A stretch of 20,383 bases of DNA, from assembly GCA_910586535.1 (NCBI GenBank), contig CAJUHS010000028.1:1-20383 (forward strand), read 5' to 3'. Below the pieces are notes generated by a model. That model was not told where the DNA came from and searched no databases. It was given only the letters and a program-made list of their open reading frames with translations. Both the position numbers and the translations under genes were made by a program. Below are positions 6,436 through 12,900 of the stretch, one piece after another. Every line of letters begins with the position of its first letter. Positions within the stretch are counted from its first letter, which is position 1. The stretch comes from an uncultured Oscillospiraceae bacterium. Lineage in GTDB: Bacteria > Bacillota > Clostridia > Oscillospirales > Ruminococcaceae.

Positions 6436-7650
6436 CTATTTATCAAGCAGCCAGTCCAGAACGTTTATCTTTTTGATGCCGTCATAATCTGCCGAGCCGA
6501 AAATCTCGTCAAGTGTAAGCAAATATTTAGGGTAGTTATCCTGCACCTTACGCAGCGGAGCAAGCTCTCGTTTCAAAGTGTTTTCTTCCAGAGCAGTGGC
6601 AGAAACCTGATAGTAAACGGTATCATTGTCTTTTACTGCCACAAAATCAATTTCTCCGTCGTCGAGATGCCCCACATAAACATTGAATCCTCTGCGTTTC
6701 AGTTCAAGATAAACAATATTTTCAAGAATATGTCCGATATCGCTTTCACTGCCTTTTACGAGCATATTCCGCAAAGAAATATCAACCGCGTAATATTTGC
6801 TGTTAGTGGAAAGAAACATTTTTCCTTTAAGATTGTATCTTTGCGCTTCGTACAGCAAAAGGCTGTCAGTCAGTCCCCGCAGGTATTTGTCAACGGTTTT
6901 CTGGTCGGCGCCCTTGCCCTGCGATTTCAAAGTGTTGGCAATTTTTGAAACCGACACCACATTTCCTATATTGTGAAGCAGAAATTTGGTGACATTTTCG
7001 AAGGTTGTAACGTCTGCAACTTTAAGCCTCGCCACAATATCCTTGAGCAGTACCGAATTATAAATATCTCTGAGGTAGTTATCGACTTCCCTATCAGCAT
7101 TTTGGTATTTTGTAAGATACGGAAAAGAACTTCGTTTCAGATATAAATTGAATTTCTGTGAATTGCTTAATGCTTGAGATCCCTTCAGTTCCGCACAGAA
7201 TTCCTTGAATGACAGCGGAAGCATTTTCAGTTCAACGTAACGGCCGGTAAGAAAAGTAGCCAGTTCTCCCGACATGAAGTATGCGTTTGATCCCGTAATA
7301 TACACATCACAGTTTTCTTTTAAAAATAAACTGTCAACAGCCTTTTCAAACTGCTGAACGTGTTGTATCTCGTCCAAAAAAATATAATTCATTTTATCTG
7401 GTATCAACCGCTCTTTGATATAGTTATATAAAGAATGGTATTCTGTAAGATGTTCAAAATCAATATCCTCAAAATTTATGCCGATGATCTGTTCGTTTTC
7501 GACACCGTTGTTTTTCAGCCAATCCTTGTAAATTTCAAACAAAGTAGATTTTCCGCAGCGTCGCACACCTGAAACTACCTTAATAATTTGCTGTTCTTTC
7601 CAGCGTTTAAGCCATTCAAGATATTCAGTGCGTTCTATATGTTCGGACAT
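6436..7650 (-). CDS. AAA-type ATPase with DUF4143-like C-terminus (ATPase 2, GVRRCGKS type)
   Basis: A 404-residue P-loop protein of the same broad family but a different subfamily. Walker A is GVRRCGKS (28-35), Walker B YIFLDEIQ (89-96), sensor ITGSNA (118-123), and LPLSFKEF follows. The middle holds the winged-helix-like part (NVVSVSKIANTLKSQG...TVDKYLRGL) expected between ATPase and C-terminal domain. The C-terminus has GEIDFVAV (332-339) and then YYQVSA (346-351): the position that is E-x-K in ATPases 1, 3 and 4 is Q-V-S here, so the nuclease-like fold is probably inactive. GGAGGAG lies five bases before the ATG and a consensus promoter upstream. No clear terminator follows the stop. Confidence 0.9.
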   Translation of the reverse strand: MSEHIERTEYLEWLKRWKEQQIIKVVSGVRRCGKSTLFEIYKDWLKNNGVENEQIIGINFEDIDFEHLTEYHSLYNYIKERLIPDKMNYIFLDEIQHVQQFEKAVDSLFLKENCDVYITGSNAYFMSGELATFLTGRYVELKMLPLSFKEFCAELKGSQALSNSQKFNLYLKRSSFPYLTKYQNADREVDNYLRDIYNSVLLKDIVARLKVADVTTFENVTKFLLHNIGNVVSVSKIANTLKSQGKGADQKTVDKYLRGLTDSLLLYEAQRYNLKGKMFLSTNSKYYAVDISLRNMLVKGSESDIGHILENIVYLELKRRGFNVYVGHLDDGEIDFVAVKDNDTVYYQVSATALEENTLKRELAPLRKVQDNYPKYLLTLDEIFGSADYDGIKKINVLDWLLDK

Positions 7651-7680
7651 AATATCTCCTCCACATTAGAAATTATATCC

Positions 7681-7709
7681 ATTATACTCCTAAATATAAT
7701 TTTTGTCAA
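7681..7709 (-). promoter_or_regulatory. Consensus sigma-A promoter of ATPase 2
   Basis: Minus-strand TTGACA (7709-7704), 17-base spacer, TATAAT (7686-7681), all perfect. A second TATAAT (7677-7672) lies nine bases further down and could be an alternative -10. Confidence 0.8.
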
Positions 7710-8066
7710 GAAAATTTGGAATTTATTCCTTGCTTTTTTAAAAATAAAGAAGCATCTATAATTAGGTGTAATAAAAACCCGTTATGTTATTAAGATTAGC
7801 AAATTGCAATAGACAATACTGTATATTCTGCATAAAAAAAGAGCTGACTGCAATATCCTATCCCGATATTTTCGGTAGGCAACTGCACAAGAAATTGCCC
7901 CGCATAAAAAGGATAAGAAACGCATTAACGGTTTCACAATAAATATATGGCGTTTAATAGAGATTCAAATCAAATAATTACTCAGTATAGTTGTATATTA
8001 TTTACAAGACAGCGGCGCATAATACGCTGTCAAATCAAATACTATTGAAATTAAGGAGGCTATCAC
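7710..8066. other. Intergenic region; possible folded RNA segment at 7849-7905
   Basis: No gene is apparent in these 357 bases. Two local structures stand out. TGCA / CCTA / CCGA (7849-7866) are mirrored in order by TCGG / TAGG / TGCA (7872-7887), giving a nested three-part stem with small bulges. GGCAA (7878-7882) could instead pair with TTGCC downstream (7894-7898), an alternative fold. A run of seven A lies just upstream. The rest is AT-rich and I see nothing in it apart from the hairpin at 8008-8031. Confidence 0.3.
8008..8031 (+). promoter_or_regulatory. Leader hairpin before the 55-residue gene
   Basis: GACAGCG (8008-8014) pairs with CGCTGTC (8025-8031) with a 10-base loop. It ends 22 bases before the AAGGAGG ribosome site. 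There is no T run after it, so it is more likely a leader stem or protein-binding dyad than a terminator. Confidence 0.45.
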
Positions 8067-8234
8067 ATGAAAATTACAGTACATCTCCCATCGGACAAAA
8101 ATAAAAAGGATGAGCTTGAAAAAAGAGTTGCGGAGGTTCACGGTGACACTGTTACTGCGTACATAAAAAAGCAGCCGTGGACTAAAGAACAAAAGCTTTT
8201 GATGATAGAATCAATTGCGGATAAATGCTCATAA
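8067..8234 (+). CDS. Small 55-residue basic/helical protein
   Basis: A short gene beginning MKITVHLPSDKNKKDELEK and ending in ESIADKCS. I do not recognise a named family. The first eight residues look like a beta strand, as in ribbon-helix-helix antitoxins or small regulators, and are followed by two predicted helices (about 14-35 and 40-53) rich in Lys and Glu. Support for it being a real gene: a near-perfect AAGGAGG (8053-8059) seven bases before the ATG, a leader hairpin and a strong terminator six bases after the stop. It stands alone on the plus strand between two minus-strand ATPase genes, so a regulatory or antitoxin-like role is possible but unproven. Its promoter is not clear. Confidence 0.7.
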   Translation: MKITVHLPSDKNKKDELEKRVAEVHGDTVTAYIKKQPWTKEQKLLMIESIADKCS

Positions 8235-8239
8235 AATCA

Positions 8240-8276
8240 AAGAGAGACGGCGCCCAAACCGTCTCTCTTTATTTTT
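8240..8276 (+). terminator. Strong intrinsic terminator after the small gene
   Basis: AAGAGAGACGG (8240-8250) pairs perfectly with CCGTCTCTCTT (8259-8269) around an 8-base loop, followed by TATTTTTTAT. It lies between convergent genes: the minus-strand ATPase 3 stops at 8283, and the stem may serve it too, with a weaker T tract on that side. Confidence 0.9.
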
Positions 8277-8282
8277 TATCGG

Positions 8283-9581
8283 TCAGATAAACATAGTCAT
8301 ATAAAGCGGAAGTGTGACTTTGGTATCGGAAATTCCCACATTCCCCGAAATAAGCTTATAGGCAAAAGGCGGCGCGTAATTTTTTATAAAGTTATTCAGC
8401 GATAATGTTGCGCCGTTTTTGGACTTTACTTCAATGGGAATGACCTTTCCGTCGGTCTGATAAAGAAACTCTATCTCTTGGGTGTTGCTGTCATTTTTAT
8501 AGTAATTCAGTGAAAAACCCCTTTTTATCAGCATATCGAACACAAGGTTTTCATATATTCCGCCTTTAGCGGGACCGACAAGGGTATCTTTCAACAGCGC
8601 GGTTTGAGTTTCGTACCCGTAAAGAGAAGTGAGGAGTCCTATATCAGTGACATAAACCTTGAACTGTTCGGGCTTTTCGTAAGCCACAAGCGGAAACATC
8701 GGCGTTGAAACATTTACGCACACTTTTATCATTCCCGCGTCAACAAGCCAGTTCAGACAGTTTTCATACCGTCTTGCGCTGCCCTCCTTGCTTACAGTTT
8801 TGTACTGAAATTTGGTATACTCCTTTGCAAGCTGTCTTGGTATGGAATTGTAGCAGTCGCTTATTTTCTGACGTTCGTGGCTTGAAGCGTAGTGTTGGAT
8901 ATCGTCCTTGTAGCTGTCGAGGATTTTTTTCTGAACGGAGAAAACCTCTTGATAATTATTTGTTCTCAAAAAGGAGTTTACAGCTTCGGGCATACCTCCC
9001 ACAACAAGGTACTCCCGCAGCAAGTGCATAAATTGTTCGTGTATACCGCTGCCGACTTTTTCCTTTTTGTCAAAATATTCTTTAAGAGCGGCAATTGCCT
9101 GATCGCTTTTTCCCGCTGCCCATAAAAATTCCTCGAAATCAAGGGAATACATTTCAACCGTTTTTTCGTACCCCACGGGAATGGAAGCTATTTCTCTGTA
9201 GTGTATACCCAGCAGAGAACCGGAAGCTATCACATCGTAGCGGTCGTCAATGGCAAGGAATTTTAAAGCCGTCCTCGCGTTTGGACAATCCTGTATCTCA
9301 TCAAGAAAAATCAGCGTGTTATTCTCCGAAAAGTGAACGTCGTTCAGATACAGCGATATTTTTTTGTATATTTCTACCGCATCAAGGGAGCCTTCAAAAA
9401 TTTCCTTGTATTCGGGATTTTTATAGAAATTCAGATAGATATAGCTTTCGTAGTTGTCCCTGCCGAACTGCTCTATGATAAAGGTCTTTCCGACCTGCCT
9501 TGCACCCTTTACCAAAAGGCACTCGCGGCTTTTGGTGTTTTTCCATTCAAGCAGGGTGTTGTATATTTTCCTTTTCAGCAT
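8283..9581 (-). CDS. AAA-type ATPase with DUF4143 / nuclease-like C-terminus (ATPase 3)
   Basis: A 432-residue P-loop ATPase, paralogue of ATPase 1. Walker A is GARQVGKT (26-33), Walker B LIFLDE (90-95), sensor ASGSLLG (119-125), and YSLDFEEFLWAAG follows. It shares YLVVGGMPEAV and RQLAKEYTKFQYKTV with its paralogue in the DUF4143 helical region. The C-terminal PD-(D/E)XK-like core has EIE (369-371) then EVK (384-386), so the acidic and Lys positions are present; catalysis is not demonstrated. AGGAG lies nine bases before the ATG, and a consensus promoter overlapping a dyad lies upstream. Divergence from ATPase 1 is large, which argues for separate acquisition or an old duplication rather than a recent tandem copy. 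Confidence 0.92.
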   Translation of the reverse strand: MLKRKIYNTLLEWKNTKSRECLLVKGARQVGKTFIIEQFGRDNYESYIYLNFYKNPEYKEIFEGSLDAVEIYKKISLYLNDVHFSENNTLIFLDEIQDCPNARTALKFLAIDDRYDVIASGSLLGIHYREIASIPVGYEKTVEMYSLDFEEFLWAAGKSDQAIAALKEYFDKKEKVGSGIHEQFMHLLREYLVVGGMPEAVNSFLRTNNYQEVFSVQKKILDSYKDDIQHYASSHERQKISDCYNSIPRQLAKEYTKFQYKTVSKEGSARRYENCLNWLVDAGMIKVCVNVSTPMFPLVAYEKPEQFKVYVTDIGLLTSLYGYETQTALLKDTLVGPAKGGIYENLVFDMLIKRGFSLNYYKNDSNTQEIEFLYQTDGKVIPIEVKSKNGATLSLNNFIKNYAPPFAYKLISGNVGISDTKVTLPLYMTMFI

Positions 9582-9606
9582 ATCGTCACGCTCCTTTGCT
9601 ATACCT

Positions 9607-9635
9607 ATTATATAGGATTTTGACAGTTATGTCAA
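9607..9635 (-). promoter_or_regulatory. Consensus promoter of ATPase 3 with a dyad at the -35
   Basis: Minus-strand TTGACA (9635-9630), 17-base spacer, TATAAT (9612-9607), perfect matches. The -35 box is one arm of a palindrome, TTGACA-GTTA-TGTCAA (9620-9635), so a repressor could bind there. Confidence 0.8.
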
Positions 9636-9892
9636 TAATATATGCAAGTAATTTGACAATTATTCAACAATAATACGCTATTTTTCAGACGATACTTAAA
9701 TCGTTTATTAAATTATGTAAATTGACAAATATAGTAAATATTTCTGGATAAACAATATAGAGTAACAAGTAAAATAAACGTTTCAAAGCAGATCAATAAG
9801 TTTTGAAACAGACCATTTAGCATAAATCAAGATAAAATAATAATTGATCTCACGGCATAAAGTCGTTCTCGAGTCGAAAATGAACACTTCTA
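9636..9892. other. AT-rich intergenic region, no gene seen
   Basis: Divergent upstream region between ATPase 3 and the giant helicase gene. I find no open frame with a ribosome site. The only structure noted is an 8-bp inverted repeat, AGATCAAT (9790-9797) with ATTGATCT (9843-9850), separated by 45 bases; in AT-rich DNA this is weak evidence of function. Confidence 0.4.
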
Positions 9893-9921
9893 TTGCATAT
9901 TATGTCGAATTATGGTATAAT
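9893..9921 (+). promoter_or_regulatory. Promoter of the 1927-residue helicase gene
   Basis: TTGCAT (9893-9898), 17-base spacer and TATAAT (9916-9921), with TGG before the -10 making it an extended -10. The leader is about 50 bases and ends with TTGGAGG (9966-9972) six bases before the ATG. Confidence 0.8.
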
Positions 9922-9978
9922 AAAAACAAAGATTAACTACCTTATTATACTGGCAAAAATATACTTTGGAGGCGTAAA

Positions 9979-12900
9979 ATGGATAATATTATTACTGTCG
10001 GCGGAGAAGTCAATGCATCAATAAATTTTGCAATGCAGCAAAATTATGTTCCTGTTATCAGATATTTAGTAGTAAATAACACATCGGAAGAAACCATCGA
10101 GAATTTAGATTTAAAAGTAACATTTGAGCCGGAATTCGCAAGGGAATACATATATCATATTGACAGTATCCCTGCAAATGAATCAATTGAAATATCGCCT
10201 GTAAAGCTGACAACAAATACGGATTTCCTTTTTTCGCTTACCGAAAAAATGATCGGCATAGTTACCGTTAGCGTATTCAAAGACGAGAATGTCATATTCA
10301 TCGATAAACATAACATTGAACTGCTTGCATATGACGAATGGAGCGGTTTGCTTATTATGCCTGAAATAATCACGGCGTTTATTACTCCGAATCACCCTGC
10401 CGTTACAGCGGTAATAAGAGAGGCATCGGAATTTCTGAAAAAATGGAAAGGAACGCCATCATTTACGGGATACCAGACAAACAACCCGAATAATGTCAAG
10501 CTTCAAATGGCGGCAATCTATGCAGCCGCTGCTCAGAAAAAGATCGTGTATAACAATCCTCCGGCAAGCTATGAAGTTATCGGTCAGAGAGTTAGGCTTC
10601 CACATACTGTACTTGAACAGAAAATGGGTACCTGCCTTGATTTATCGGTACTTTATGCGGCGTGTCTCGAAGCTGTCGGACTTTTCCCGCTGTTATTTTT
10701 TATAAAAGGTCACGCGTTCTGCGGCTGTCATCTTGAAAAGGAAACCTTTGCCGATTGTGTTGTGGACGACGTTTCGGCAATAGAAAAGCGTATTGTTGCC
10801 GGCGCAGAAGAGTTGCTCCTTGTGGAATGTACAGATTTTGTGGATGGCGGTGAACTCGATTTCGACCGAGCGTTAAAGCACGGGAAAGACCACTTGCTGA
10901 ATATATCAGACTTTATATGCGCTATTGATATACAGAGAACTCGCGGCAGCGGCATAAGACCGATTCCCTTGCGTATCGAATCGTCGTTTTCGGGAGCGCA
11001 GCTTGCCGATGAAAACGAAAAAGCAAAGGAAGTATCCGCCCCGAAAGAGCTTGACAGTTCCTTGCTCGGAAGAGTGGCGGAAGGATCCGGAGAGCCTGTC
11101 ACTAAAATTAAGATATGGGAGAGAAAACTGCTTGATTTCAGTCTCAGAAATTCCCTGCTCAATTTCCGTGTAACAAAAAGCACGCTTCAGATAATGGTAT
11201 CCGATCTCGGAGAGCTTGAAGACAGACTTGCCGACGGTAAGGATTTCAGAATTATGGAAATACCCTCGGAGTGGACATTTTCCGTCCGCGACGCTAAAAT
11301 GTTTGAAATTGAAAATGAAAGAGACCTCATCACTAATATTGCGGCGGAGGAGTTTAAGAGCAGCCGTATCAGAACTTTCCTCGGTGAAAAAGAACTTGAT
11401 CTTGCATTAAAAAACCTTTACCGTTCCGCTAAAGTCAGCATGGAAGAAAACGGCAGCAACACGCTTTTTCTTGCGCTTGGACTGCTGCGCTGGTTTGAAA
11501 GCGACCTTTCCGAAAAGCCGAGATTTGCGCCTATTGTGCTTATCCCGATCGACATTGTAAGAAATGCAAGAAATAAAGGCTACGTTATCAGAAGCCGTCA
11601 GGAAGAGCCCCAGATAAATATAACCCTGCTTGAATATCTTCGCCAGGATCACGGAGTAAATATTACCGGACTTGATCCGCTTCCTCTTGACGAACACGGG
11701 ATAGATCTGCCTCTTGTTTTCAATACCGTCCGTCAGGCTGTTATGGGAAAAGCGCGCTGGAATGTTGAAGAGTATGCTTTTATCGGATTATTCTCATTCA
11801 GCCGATTCGTTATGTGGAGCGACTTAAGAAGCCGCTCCGAGGAGATCAAACAAAATAAAGTCGTATCGAGTCTCATAGAGGGAGCGATGACATGGACTCC
11901 GGAAGAAATAAATATAACTTCCGAAAATATAGATGCGGAATTTGATACCGCAAATACGGCGGTACCCATGAGCGCTGACTCATCACAGCTTGCGGCGATC
12001 GCTGCTGCGGGAATGGGACAAAGCTTTGTGCTCCACGGACCTCCCGGAACGGGAAAATCCCAGACCATAACCAATATGATCGCAAACGCTCTTTATAACG
12101 GCAAGACAGTTCTTTTCGCAGCGGAGAAGATGGCGGCGCTTAACGTTGTGCAAAAACGCCTTGAAAGTATAGGGCTCGGTCCGTTTTGCCTTGAACTCCA
12201 TTCAAATAAGACAAACAAATCTGCCGTACTCGGCAAATTAAACGGAACGCTTGAAGTCGGCAGGATAAAATTTCCCGAAGAATACGCAGTCGAAGCTGAA
12301 AAACTCAACAAGCAGAAAAACAGTCTTAACGGTATTATTGCCGCTCTTCATAAAAAACAAAAAGCGGGAATTTCACCTTATGAAGCAATTTCCGAGTTTG
12401 AGAGAAATTTTTCCGAATACGGAAAAATAACCTTTGACAAAAATTCTCTTGCCGATCTGACAAAAGAAGATGTTTCTGCAAGAAATGAACTTATCGGTCA
12501 GTACAGGACGGCTATCTCCGAAACGGGTATATTTTCGGATTTCCCGCTCAAGGACATCGGGATATCCTCATACTCTATGGAACTGCGCGATGAATTCAAG
12601 AAAAGCGCCGAAGCTCTTGCCCCAAAAACAGTTTCCTGTAAAGCCTTCGCCGAGGAACTAAAAAACGCTTTCGGGTACTGCGGAGCAATGGACAGGGCGG
12701 CAGTCCTGATGCTTAAAGATATTGAAACAGCGCTTCAAGCGGACGGCGATTTGCTGCCTGAATTGCTTGCATCCTCACATTATGACGCGGTCATCAAAAG
12801 GATAACCGAACTTCTTGAAACGGGCAGGGAATACAGCAGGCTGCGGGCGCAGACGGAAGAAAAATTTGAAAGCTCCGTATTTGAATACAGCGCCGAGGAC

